A stretch of DNA of 64,000 nt from Microbacterium sp. AZCO (lineage in GTDB: Bacteria > Actinomycetota > Actinomycetes > Actinomycetales > Microbacteriaceae), in contig NZ_CP154857.1 of assembly GCF_039614715.1 (NCBI RefSeq), positions 2,294,001 to 2,358,000 on the forward strand, in the 5' to 3' direction. A model generated the notes under the pieces. The model did no database searches, was not told where the DNA came from, and was given only the letters and a program-made list of their open reading frames with translations. A program made the translations under genes and the position numbers. Positions 44,996 through 52,844 of the stretch are shown here, piece after piece (positions within the stretch are counted from its first letter, which is position 1; the number at the start of each line of letters is the position of its first letter).

Positions 44996-47900
44996 GTGAG
45001 TCATACTCGTCGTCCCCAGCAATGGAGAGTGATCGTCACCGCCGTCGCCGCATCGGCGCTCGTCGCATCGGGCGCGCTTGCCGCCGCAGCACCGGCCAGC
45101 GCGGAAGAAGGGGTCGACTTCGCGTTCGACTTCGGCGGCCCCTCGAGCCCCGTCGCGAGCGGCTGGCTCGGGGTGAATCCCGGCACGGCGTACAGCGCTG
45201 CCCGAGGCTATGGGTTCACCACCGCCCCCGCGAGCAACGGCTTCCGCGACCGCGGCGGCGAGGACCTCATGGCACGCGACTTCACGATCGGCGGGACCCA
45301 GGTCTTCGCCGTCGACGTGCCCAACGGCACCTACGAGGTCACGACGTGGGCCGGCGACCTCATCGCCGGCAACGCCACGAGCTTCGACATCGAGGGCACC
45401 GCGTTCGCCGGCCCGCGGACGACGACCGGTCAGGTGCACGAGCAGCTCTTCCCCGCGATCGCCGTGGCCGACGGGCAGCTGACGATCCGCGTCACGGGCG
45501 GCGACGGCCGCATCAACGGCATCCGCGTGCAGACCCCGCTTGCGGCTCCTACGGGGCTGGCCACGTCCGTCCACGCGACCGACGAGACCGTCGACCTCAG
45601 CTGGCAGCCCGTCGAGGGCGCGACCGGCTACGCCGTCTTCCGCTCGGCCCCGGGCGGCGCACTCACCCAGATCGGCCGCACGGACGGCACGAGCTTCGCC
45701 GACACGAAGGTCGAGCTCGGCGAGTCGTACGACTACACCGTCGCCACCGTGAAGGGGGACCGCGTCTCGCGCCAGAGCGACCGGGTCTCGGCATCCGTCG
45801 TCGACGCCTCCGTTGCGAAGCCCGGCGTCCCGACCGGCGTCACGACGACGGCGATCGAGCGCAACTCCGTGACCATCGGATGGGATGCCGCGGACGACGC
45901 CGCGCAGTGGCGCGTGCTGCGCTCCACCCGCGCCGACCTCCCGTTCCAGCTCGTGGCCACGGTGACCGACCCGACGTTCACCGACACCGATGTGCTGACG
46001 ACGCGGCCCTACCTGTACCAGGTGGTCGCGCAGAACGCGGGCGGATCTTCGGCAGCCACCGAGCCCTACGCGACCGAGGTCGCGACGACTCTCGTGCGTC
46101 AGGCCGAGTACCTCGACCGCTCCCCCGTCGCCGTGAAGACCGACGACGGCGTCTACCTCGGCTGGCGCCTGCTCGGCCTCGACGACCGCGCGCTCGGCTT
46201 CGACGTCTACCGCGACGGCGTCAAGATCACGAAGAAGCCGATCACCGACACGACGAACTACACCGACGCCGACGGCACGGCCGACTCGACCTATCTCGTC
46301 ACGGCGCACGTCGGCGACCGCGAGGTGAGCGTCACCGACGAGTTCGCGGTCTGGGATCAGGACTACCTCGACATCCCGCTGAACAAGCCGGCGGACTACA
46401 CGCTGCCCGACGGCAAGGCCGTGACCTACTGGCCCGGCGACGGCACGGTCGGCGACGTCGACGGCGACGGTCAGTACGAGCTGGTCTTCCTGTGGCAGCC
46501 GTCGATCTCGAAGGACAACTCGCAGTCCGGCTACACCGGCAAGGTCTACGCCGAGGCCGTGGAGTTCGACGGCACGAGCCTGTGGCGCATCGACCTGGGC
46601 GTCAACATCCGCGCCGGCGCGCACTACACGCAGCTCGAGGTGTTCGACTTCGACGGCGACGGCAAGGCCGAGGTCGCGTTCAAGACGGCCGACGGCACCG
46701 TCGACGGCGTCGGCACGGTGATCGGCAACGCCGCCGCGGACTACCGCAACGCGAGCGGCTACATCCTGAGCGGCCCCGAGTACCTCACGGTCTTCGACGG
46801 CCAGACGGGCGCCGCGATCGACACGGTCGACTACGTGCCCGGCCGCGGGAACGTCGGCGCGTGGGGCGACACCTACGGCAACCGGGTCGACCGCTTCCTT
46901 GCGGGCGTCGCCTACCTCGACGGCGAGCATCCCTCGCTCGTCACGAGCCGCGGCTACTACACGCGCACCGTGATCGTCGCGTGGGACCTCGTCGACGGCG
47001 AGCTCGTGCAGCGGTGGAACTTCGACTCGAACGTGGCCGGCAAGGCGTACGAGGGCCAGGGCAATCACCAGTTCGTCCCGGCCGACGTCGACCGCGACGG
47101 CCTCGACGAGATCGTCTTCGGCTCGATGACGATCGACGACGACGGCACGCCGCTCTACAACACGAAGCTGCAGCACGGCGACGCGCTGCACGTGAGCGAC
47201 TTCGTCATCGACCGCCCGGGCCTCGAGGTCTACGCGGTGCACGAGGACGCGGCATCCAACGGCAGCGTCATCGCGTCGATGCGGGACGCCGAGACGGGCG
47301 AGGTGCTCTGGTCCAATCCGGGCACGAAGGACACCGGCCGCGGCGCTGCGGCAGACATCGACCCGACGTCGCCGGGCGCGGAGGCCTGGAACATCGGCGG
47401 CGACTTCGCGTGGAACTCGAAGGTCGGCTCGCTGAACTCCTCGGACGGGAAGCTGCTGTCGAACGACATCCCCGCGGCGAACTTCGTCACGTGGTGGGAC
47501 GGCGACCTCACGCGTGAGATCACCGACCACGACTACAGCGAGGCGAACGCCTCGGGCGTGCCGACGGTCTCGAAGTGGGATCCGGCGGCGAAGAAGTCGG
47601 TGCTCCTCGAGCGCTTCGACGGCACCCTGACGAACAACACGACGAAGGGCAACCCCGTCATCCAGGCCGACCTGTTCGGCGACTGGCGCGAAGAGCTCGC
47701 GTTCCGCCTCTCGGATGGCAGCGGCATCCGGATCTACACGACGACGGACGTCACCGAGACGCGCCTTCCGACGCTCATGCACGACTCGCAGTACCGCCAG
47801 TCGGTCGCGGGGCAGAACTCGGCCTACAACCAGCCGCCGCACCCGTCGTACTTCATCGGCGCGGGGATGGGCGCGGCGCCGGCCGCCTCGATCCGGTACA

Positions 47901-48772
47901 CGGGCGCCCCTGCGCCCGACGAGTCGGCGCCTCTCGTCTCGGGCCTGCCAGCGGGCACCGTCATCGCGGACAAGCCGCTGCAGCTCGCCATCTCGGCGTC
48001 GGACGCCGAGAGCGGCATCCGCTCGCTGTCGGTGACGGTCGGAGGCACGGAGGTGGCCGCCGACGCCGCGGTCGACCTCGCGAAGCTCGGTCTCTTCGGC
48101 GACGTCGAGATCGTCGCGACGGCGACGAACCACGCGGGGCTCGTCACGTCCGAGACGTCGCACATCCTGTCGGTGCGGGCGGATGCCTCGGCGAAGACCG
48201 CACCCGGACGCGGCACCCTGTCCAACACGAGCGGATGGGAGTACGGCCTTCATGACGGCAACTACGACGTCGTCATGAACCTGTGGTCCGGCACTCCGGG
48301 GAGCATCTTCCGCCTGTACGAGAACGGGACGCTCGTGGCGACCAAGGTGCTGCCGGTCACGACCGGGAAGTCGCAGACGACGGGCGTCAGCTTCGCGGGC
48401 AAGCCGAATGGCACCTACGTCTACACGGGTGAGCTCATCAACGCGAAGGGCGCGACCGCGACGACGTCCACGACGGTGAAGGTGACGAATGCGGCTCCGG
48501 GCGTCCCCGTCGTCTCGCACGACAACTGGGACAAGGACGGCTCGTTCACCGCGACGGCCGACCTCTGGTGGGGCACGAACGCCACCTCCTACCGGTTCGA
48601 GCTCGACGGCGTTGTCGTGGGCTCGGGCGAGCTCACCGCCAAGACGCCGAACGCGCAGCGCGCGACCGTCGCCCTGACGGGCGTCGCCCGGGGTACGCAC
48701 GTCCTCGTCGCCGTGTTCGCCAACGCGAACGGCGAGACGGCGTCCAAGCCCGTGTCGGTCGAGGTGCGCTGA
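44996..48772 (+). CDS. secreted rhamnogalacturonan lyase (PL11 family)
   Basis: A 1258-residue secreted lyase for the backbone of pectin rhamnogalacturonan I. Order: signal peptide (AVAASALVASGALAAAAPASA), a beta-sandwich binding domain typical of rhamnogalacturonan enzymes (FAFDFGGPSSPVASGW, to about residue 180), two fibronectin III-type domains (about 182-365), the PL11 beta-propeller (about 368-960) with repeated Asp-rich calcium loops (DVDGDGQYELVF, DFDGDGKAEVAF), a Big-type domain, and two C-terminal carbohydrate-binding-like repeats (about 1068-1258; SGWEYGLHDGNYDVVMNL and VSHDNWDKDGSFTATADLWW). GTG has AAGGGAG upstream. It is a single-gene unit under a LacI-type operator. Confidence 0.93.
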   Translation: MSHTRRPQQWRVIVTAVAASALVASGALAAAAPASAEEGVDFAFDFGGPSSPVASGWLGVNPGTAYSAARGYGFTTAPASNGFRDRGGEDLMARDFTIGGTQVFAVDVPNGTYEVTTWAGDLIAGNATSFDIEGTAFAGPRTTTGQVHEQLFPAIAVADGQLTIRVTGGDGRINGIRVQTPLAAPTGLATSVHATDETVDLSWQPVEGATGYAVFRSAPGGALTQIGRTDGTSFADTKVELGESYDYTVATVKGDRVSRQSDRVSASVVDASVAKPGVPTGVTTTAIERNSVTIGWDAADDAAQWRVLRSTRADLPFQLVATVTDPTFTDTDVLTTRPYLYQVVAQNAGGSSAATEPYATEVATTLVRQAEYLDRSPVAVKTDDGVYLGWRLLGLDDRALGFDVYRDGVKITKKPITDTTNYTDADGTADSTYLVTAHVGDREVSVTDEFAVWDQDYLDIPLNKPADYTLPDGKAVTYWPGDGTVGDVDGDGQYELVFLWQPSISKDNSQSGYTGKVYAEAVEFDGTSLWRIDLGVNIRAGAHYTQLEVFDFDGDGKAEVAFKTADGTVDGVGTVIGNAAADYRNASGYILSGPEYLTVFDGQTGAAIDTVDYVPGRGNVGAWGDTYGNRVDRFLAGVAYLDGEHPSLVTSRGYYTRTVIVAWDLVDGELVQRWNFDSNVAGKAYEGQGNHQFVPADVDRDGLDEIVFGSMTIDDDGTPLYNTKLQHGDALHVSDFVIDRPGLEVYAVHEDAASNGSVIASMRDAETGEVLWSNPGTKDTGRGAAADIDPTSPGAEAWNIGGDFAWNSKVGSLNSSDGKLLSNDIPAANFVTWWDGDLTREITDHDYSEANASGVPTVSKWDPAAKKSVLLERFDGTLTNNTTKGNPVIQADLFGDWREELAFRLSDGSGIRIYTTTDVTETRLPTLMHDSQYRQSVAGQNSAYNQPPHPSYFIGAGMGAAPAASIRYTGAPAPDESAPLVSGLPAGTVIADKPLQLAISASDAESGIRSLSVTVGGTEVAADAAVDLAKLGLFGDVEIVATATNHAGLVTSETSHILSVRADASAKTAPGRGTLSNTSGWEYGLHDGNYDVVMNLWSGTPGSIFRLYENGTLVATKVLPVTTGKSQTTGVSFAGKPNGTYVYTGELINAKGATATTSTTVKVTNAAPGVPVVSHDNWDKDGSFTATADLWWGTNATSYRFELDGVVVGSGELTAKTPNAQRATVALTGVARGTHVLVAVFANANGETASKPVSVEVR

Positions 48773-48787
48773 CCGCACGTCGATGAG

Positions 48788-48827
48788 AACAGTGGATGCC
48801 GCGGCCCGGGCCGCGGCATCCACTGTT
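48788..48827 (+). terminator. perfect 40-bp palindrome, terminator of the lyase gene
   Basis: A 20-base arm beginning AACAGTGGATGCC pairs perfectly with a 20-base arm ending GGCATCCACTGTT, followed by TTCC. It is 15 bp past the lyase stop and is the longest member of the GGATGCC/GGCATCC terminator set. Confidence 0.9.
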
Positions 48828-48849
48828 TCCGGTGTTCCGGCGAGGCCGG

Positions 48850-48855
48850 TAGACT
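48850..48855 (+). promoter_or_regulatory. -10 box for the FBP-gene leader
   Basis: TAGACT lies 7 nt before a GTG (48863) that opens a short reading frame; a TTTCCG (48826-48831) 18 bp upstream may serve as -35 and overlaps the end of the preceding terminator. Confidence 0.5.
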
Positions 48856-48862
48856 CGCGGCC

Positions 48863-48937
48863 GTGTTTCTTTCCGTGAGGCCTGCGGGCGTGAGGAGGCT
48901 GTCGACGCGCGCAGCGTCGGCGGGCCACAGAGCCTGA
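48863..48937 (+). CDS. putative 24-codon leader peptide upstream of the FBP gene
   Basis: GTG TTT CTT TCC ... GCC TGA encodes MFLSVRPAGVRRLSTRAASAG plus three residues. The GTG coincides with the predicted transcription start, so the peptide would be translated from a leaderless end. Its stop codon (48935-48937) forms the loop of a GAGCC/GGCTC hairpin. It is followed by more hairpins and then the FBP gene, the layout of translation-controlled attenuators. It is predicted only; no homologue is known to me. Confidence 0.4.
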   Translation: MFLSVRPAGVRRLSTRAASAGHRA

Positions 48938-48993
48938 GGCTCATCTCCGCACTGCTCGTCGAGCGCGTTCCGCGCTCCGAGTCCCTCCTCACG
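48889..48993 (+). promoter_or_regulatory. nested hairpins, possible attenuator of the FBP gene
   Basis: A long-range stem CGTGAGGAGG/CCTCCTCACG (48889-48898 with 48984-48993) encloses three local hairpins: GACGC/GCGTC (48904-48918), GAGCC-TGA-GGCTC (48930-48942) and GAGCGCG-TTC-CGCGCTC (48961-48977). Ribosome stalling in the leader peptide would open the long stem. The outer stem ends 38 bases before the FBP start codon. Confidence 0.5.
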
Positions 48994-49031
48994 AACACCG
49001 TCGCTCCGGCGACCACAGAGAAAGAACGCGC

Positions 49032-49520
49032 ATGCGTCCCGTCACCGACGCCCAGATCCGGGCATCCTTCCTCAACGCCTCGCGCAGCGAGCGCAAGAAC
49101 CTCACCCTCCCCGCCGACTTCGACGAGCGCGCGTGGGACCGACTCGACTTCCTCGGATGGCGAGACCCCAAGCTGCCGCAGATCGGCTACCTCGTCGTCG
49201 AGCTCGACGGCGAGCTCGTCGGGCTCCTCCTCCGGCAGACGGAGACCCGCACTCGCGCTCGCGCGCAGTGCTCGTGGTGCTCCGACATCCACCTGCCGAA
49301 CGAGGTCGTGTTCTACATGACCAAGCGCGCCGGCGACGCCGGACGCCGCGGCGACACCGTCGGCACGCTGATCTGCGAGAACTTCGAGTGCTCGCAGAAC
49401 GTGCGCAAGCTGCCGCCGTCGGCGTACCTCGGCTTCGACCGGGAAGCGGCGCGCGACCGGCGCATCGAGCAGCTGCGCGAGCATGTCGCCGGCTTCGTCC
49501 GCGAGGTCCGCGGAGACTGA
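49032..49520 (+). CDS. FBP-domain protein (elongation factor G-binding, FusB-like fold)
   Basis: A 162-residue protein of the FBP family (PF16571), related to the C-terminal treble-clef zinc finger of FusB, which frees elongation factor G from fusidic-acid-stalled ribosomes. Zinc ligands fit Cys80, Cys83 (CSWC), Cys115 and Cys120 (CENFEC). The N-terminal helical part has DAQIRASFLNASRSERKNLTLP. The ribosome-related family and the leader peptide/hairpin layout upstream together suggest that translation stress controls it. Only a weak ribosome site (AGAAAG) precedes the ATG. A GGATGCC-type terminator follows. Confidence 0.88.
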   Translation: MRPVTDAQIRASFLNASRSERKNLTLPADFDERAWDRLDFLGWRDPKLPQIGYLVVELDGELVGLLLRQTETRTRARAQCSWCSDIHLPNEVVFYMTKRAGDAGRRGDTVGTLICENFECSQNVRKLPPSAYLGFDREAARDRRIEQLREHVAGFVREVRGD

Positions 49521-49530
49521 GCGAGGCGAT

Positions 49531-49565
49531 GGATGCCGCGCCCGCCGCCGCCGGGCGCGGCATCC
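49531..49565. terminator. two-way terminator of the GGATGCC/GGCATCC type
   Basis: GGATGCCGCGCCC (49531-49543) pairs perfectly with GGGCGCGGCATCC (49553-49565), 13 bp around a 9-base loop, between the convergent FBP and carboxypeptidase stops. Confidence 0.88.
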
Positions 49566-49620
49566 CTCCCCGTCCCCCGGGTTCGCCCGGAATGCCGCGC
49601 TTGCGGGATCGGCGGGCGGG

Positions 49621-50208
49621 TCAGCCGGCGGCGTTCTCCCGCAGCGCGGGGCAGGTGCCGCCGGGGTCGGTGGCGAGCTCGAAGTGCCAGCGCTCGTTGG
49701 CGTAGATCTGGCAGAGGCCCCATGCCGCGCCGTGCGCGATGAGCCACGACTGGGCATCGAGCGGGCCGATGTCGACCGCGTGGCCGGTGACGTGGTGCGA
49801 GCGGTCGGGCGCCGCGACGAACTGCCGCGCGACCTCGACGCTGCCGTAGTCCTCGACGGCGTCCTCGAGCAGCCACTGCTGGTAGCGCGCCGTCCGCCAG
49901 CCGCTCGTGACCTCGAACGAGACGCCGTCGGAGGATGCCGCGGCCGCGGCGTCTCTGAGGGCGCCCAGCAGAGCCGCATCGAGGTTCGCAATCGCGGGCA
50001 GGTCGGTGTCGTCGAGGGTCGCCGGCGCCGTCAGGTAGCCGTCCTCGACGCGGGGTGTGTACGGAGCGGCGAGTGCGCCGGCCCGGAGGAACAGCACACC
50101 GCACAGTCCGACCGCGAGAGCGATCGCGACGGCGACGCCGATCGCGACGAACGCGATGCGACGTGCGGGCGGCGACGGACGGACGGCGGAGGCGCGCAGA
50201 ACAGTCAT
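49621..50208 (-). CDS. D-alanyl-D-alanine carboxypeptidase family protein (VanY/M15 type)
   Basis: A 195-residue protein with one N-terminal membrane helix (IAFVAIGVAVAIALAVGLCGVLFL) and an extracellular M15 zinc peptidase domain: TSGWRTARYQQWLLED, the zinc-binding SHHVTGHAVDIGP (His and Asp ligands) and NERWHFEL (catalytic Glu region and third His). It trims the terminal D-Ala from peptidoglycan stems. A start nine bases upstream (50217) is equally possible. A TACGCT box lies further upstream (50244-50249). It is divergent from a two-component system. Confidence 0.88.
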   Translation of the reverse strand: MTVLRASAVRPSPPARRIAFVAIGVAVAIALAVGLCGVLFLRAGALAAPYTPRVEDGYLTAPATLDDTDLPAIANLDAALLGALRDAAAAASSDGVSFEVTSGWRTARYQQWLLEDAVEDYGSVEVARQFVAAPDRSHHVTGHAVDIGPLDAQSWLIAHGAAWGLCQIYANERWHFELATDPGGTCPALRENAAG

Positions 50209-50296
50209 GCCGGCCATCCCACGCGCCCGCGTGTTGCGAGAGCGTACGCGCCCGCGCATATGTTCCCGATATGCCCTCCGACCTAGGCTTGCTCGC

Positions 50297-50989
50297 ATGC
50301 GCGTGCTGATCGTCGAGGACGAGCTGTACCTCGCCGAGGCGATCCGCGACGGGCTGCGGCTCGAGGCGATCGCGGCCGATCTCGCCGGCGACGGCGAGAC
50401 GGCGCTCGAGCTGCTGAGCATCAACAGCTATGACGTCGTCGTGCTCGACCGCGACATCCCCGGGCCGAACGGCGACGAGATCGCGCGCCGGATCGTCGCC
50501 ACTCCTCCCGGCCCGCGCATCCTCATGCTCACCGCCGCCGACCGGCTCGACGACAAGGCGACCGGCTTCGAGAGCGGCGCCGACGACTACCTCACCAAGC
50601 CGTTCGCCCTGCGCGAGCTCGTGCTGCGCCTGCGGGCGCTCGGCCGGCGACCCGCGGACAGCACGCCCCCGATCGTGGAGTTCGCCGGCATCCGGCTCGA
50701 CCCGTTCCGTCGCGAGGTCTACCGCGACGGGCACTACGTCTCACTCACCCGCAAGCAGTTCGCCGTGCTCGAGGTGCTCCTCACCGCACGTGGCGGCGTC
50801 GTCAGCGCGGAGGAGCTGCTGGAGCGCGCGTGGGACGAGAACGCGGACCCCTTCACCAACGCCGTCCGCATCACGATCTCGACCCTCCGCAAGCGCCTCG
50901 GCGAGCCCTGGGTGATCGAGACGGTTCCGGGAGTCGGATACCGCATGGCCGAGACGATGGATGCCGCCGCCGATGCTTCCGCCGACTGA
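50297..50989 (+). CDS. OmpR-family response regulator
   Basis: A 230-residue regulator. The receiver domain has the acidic pair in IVEDE, phosphoacceptor Asp51 (VVLDRDIPG) and the conserved Lys in DDYLTKPFA; a winged-helix DNA-binding domain (about 130-220, with LTRKQFAVLEVLL and TISTLRKRLG) follows. ATG follows a TAGGCT box (50284-50289) by 7 nt, so a leaderless mRNA is likely. It overlaps the downstream sensor kinase. Its targets may include the divergent carboxypeptidase, but no matching operator repeat was found. Confidence 0.94.
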   Translation: MRVLIVEDELYLAEAIRDGLRLEAIAADLAGDGETALELLSINSYDVVVLDRDIPGPNGDEIARRIVATPPGPRILMLTAADRLDDKATGFESGADDYLTKPFALRELVLRLRALGRRPADSTPPIVEFAGIRLDPFRREVYRDGHYVSLTRKQFAVLEVLLTARGGVVSAEELLERAWDENADPFTNAVRITISTLRKRLGEPWVIETVPGVGYRMAETMDAAADASAD

Positions 50990-52076
50990 CGCGGCGCGCC
51001 CGCCGGGCGTCTCGGTGCGCGTCAAGCTGACCCTCAGCTACGCCGCGCTCGTCGTCATCGCGGGCATCGCGCTCTTCGCCGTCGGACTGCTCCTCCTGCG
51101 CTTCGTGCCGGAGGGAAGCCTCTCGGTCGACGGAGGCGGCTGGGCACCCAACCGCTCGAACCTGCTCGAGGTGTTCGTCCGGTACACGTGGTGGGCGATC
51201 GCGGGGCTCGCCGCGTTCGGGCTGCTCGGCGGCTGGCTGCTCGCCGGCGTCGTGCTGCGCCCCCTCGACCGGATCACCGAGGTCGCCCGGCTCGCACGCG
51301 ACGGCGCGCTCGACCAGCGCATCGCGCTGCCCGGCTCTCGCGACGAGCTCACCGACCTCGCGGATGCCTTCGACGCGATGCTCGACCGGGTGCAGGGCAC
51401 CCTCGACGAGGAGCGCCGGTTCGCCGCGAACGCGTCCCACGAGCTGCGCACGCCGCACGCGATCATCCGGACGATGGTCGAGGTCGCGCAGGCCGATCCC
51501 GACGGCCGGGACGTCGACACCCTGCTCGCCCGCATCGCCGCGACGAACGAGCGGGCGATCGCGGTCACGGAGTCGCTCCTCGCGCTCGCGCGCGTCGGAC
51601 GCGGCGGTGCGATCGTGCGCACTCCCGTCGATCTCGAGGCGGTGGTCGCCGAGATCGTCGAGGAGGAGCGACCGGATGCTTCGGCCCGCGGCATCCATCT
51701 CCTGGTGTCATCGATGCCGGCGACGGTCGCCGGCGATCGCACGCTGGTCGAGCGGCTGGTGGCGAACCTCGTGCGCAATGCTGTCGTGCACAACGTCGTC
51801 GGCGGGAGCGCGTGGATCTCGATCGAGAACCAGCCGCGCGCCGTCGCGCTCTCGGTCGAGAACACCGGGCCGGTCATCGACCCGGCCGTCGTCGCCACTC
51901 TCACCGAACCCTTCGTGCGCGGAGCGGGCCGGACGCGCGGCCCCGCTGGTGTCGAAGGGTCGGGGCTCGGCCTCGCGATCGTCGCAGCGATCGTGCGAGC
52001 GCACGACGGCTCACTGCAGGTCGCGGCGCGCGACGGCGGGGGCCTCGCGGTGCGGGTCACCCTGCCCGCGGTCTGA
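50961..52076 (+). CDS. sensor histidine kinase
   Basis: A 371-residue membrane kinase with two hydrophobic segments (about 25-48 and 75-98) around a short, roughly 25-residue outside loop, a HAMP linker, the phosphoacceptor His160 in NASHELRTP and ATPase motifs NLVRNAVVHN, VENTGP and GSGLGLAIVAAI. With so small an outside loop it may sense a membrane or envelope state. The start overlaps the regulator by 29 bases; an ATG 12 bp later is an alternative. Signal unknown. Confidence 0.92.
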   Translation: MPPPMLPPTDAARPPGVSVRVKLTLSYAALVVIAGIALFAVGLLLLRFVPEGSLSVDGGGWAPNRSNLLEVFVRYTWWAIAGLAAFGLLGGWLLAGVVLRPLDRITEVARLARDGALDQRIALPGSRDELTDLADAFDAMLDRVQGTLDEERRFAANASHELRTPHAIIRTMVEVAQADPDGRDVDTLLARIAATNERAIAVTESLLALARVGRGGAIVRTPVDLEAVVAEIVEEERPDASARGIHLLVSSMPATVAGDRTLVERLVANLVRNAVVHNVVGGSAWISIENQPRAVALSVENTGPVIDPAVVATLTEPFVRGAGRTRGPAGVEGSGLGLAIVAAIVRAHDGSLQVAARDGGGLAVRVTLPAV

Positions 52077-52147
52077 GACCCGGCGGCGCCGGGCACGGCG
52101 CTTCCCGCGACCGCCGGACGGTGCGACGCGCCGGCTGTCGCGCGAGC

Positions 52148-52206
52148 GCTGCTGTTTCCTGCGAGCGCCGTGCGCGATCAGTGGCGCTGTCGCAGGAAAC
52201 AGCAGC
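52148..52206. repeat. 17-bp perfect inverted repeat with long loop
   Basis: GCTGCTGTTTCCTGCGA (52148-52164) and TCGCAGGAAACAGCAGC (52190-52206) are exact complements around a 25-base loop that itself holds GCGCC/GGCGC. It lies between the convergent kinase and VanZ genes. It could end transcription both ways, but the size and symmetry suggest a REP or MITE-like element. Confidence 0.8.
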
Positions 52207-52253
52207 GGTGAAGCGCCGACCGCCGGCAGTGCCGCGGCGTCAGCGCGCCCGCG

Positions 52254-52736
52254 TCAGCGCCGCCCGCCGGGAGCACGACGCCGGCCCCTGCGGACGCGCC
52301 GCCAGATCGCACGGATCGCGAAGAACGCGCCGACCAGGAGCGCCCCGAGTGCGGCGCCGGCGGTGTTGGCGAACACGTCCTGCGGGTCGGGCACGCGGCC
52401 GGGGATCCGCTCCTGCGCGAACTCGACAGCCGCCGAGACCGCGAGGCCGAAGGGGATGGCGAGGAGCCACGCGCGCCGACCGAGCAGCAGCGCGACGGCG
52501 AGCCCGAGGGGCACGAACAGGATCGCGTTGAGGGTGCGCTCGACCTCCAGCGTCGACAGCTGCTGCAGCAGCGGCCCCACGGCGAGGTCCGTCGCACGCA
52601 TGAACAGCGACCGGGCGGGCGCGACGATGCTTCGCGGAGCGAGCGTCAGGGCGACGACGGCGATCACCGCCGCGAGCGCGGCAACCGCGCGAGGCCGCGC
52701 GGACGCGCGGGTGCGGACACCGGTGAACTCCGTCAT
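52254..52736 (-). CDS. VanZ-family membrane protein (second copy)
   Basis: A 160-residue protein with four membrane segments and the VanZ pattern ILFVPLGLAVALLLGRRAWLL followed here in short by FAQERIPGRVPDPQDVFANT and a last helix. The tail is strongly basic ([15 protein letters not shown]). GAGAGGCAG lies before the ATG. It resembles the gene at 18609-19055 in fold only. Function unknown. Confidence 0.83.
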   Translation of the reverse strand: MTEFTGVRTRASARPRAVAALAAVIAVVALTLAPRSIVAPARSLFMRATDLAVGPLLQQLSTLEVERTLNAILFVPLGLAVALLLGRRAWLLAIPFGLAVSAAVEFAQERIPGRVPDPQDVFANTAGAALGALLVGAFFAIRAIWRRVRRGRRRAPGGRR

Positions 52737-52844
52737 GATCTGCCTCTCGATCGGGAGAACCAGTCCAGCGGGCCACCTGTTGCGTGAGCGTATGGTCCGC
52801 TCCACGAAGCCTGAGCGTTCGGTGACAGGTCGCCGATGACGGCG

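Noticed and set aside
48788..48827. 40-bp perfect palindrome as an origin or recombination site
   Set aside because: Its position 15 bp after a stop, the trailing T run, and similarity to other GGATGCC/GGCATCC terminators make a terminator the simpler reading.
44924..48928. 1334-codon minus-strand open frame opposite the rhamnogalacturonan lyase
   Set aside because: It is a shadow of the real gene: Arg/Asp/Val-biased, without domains, and running through the promoter and terminator.
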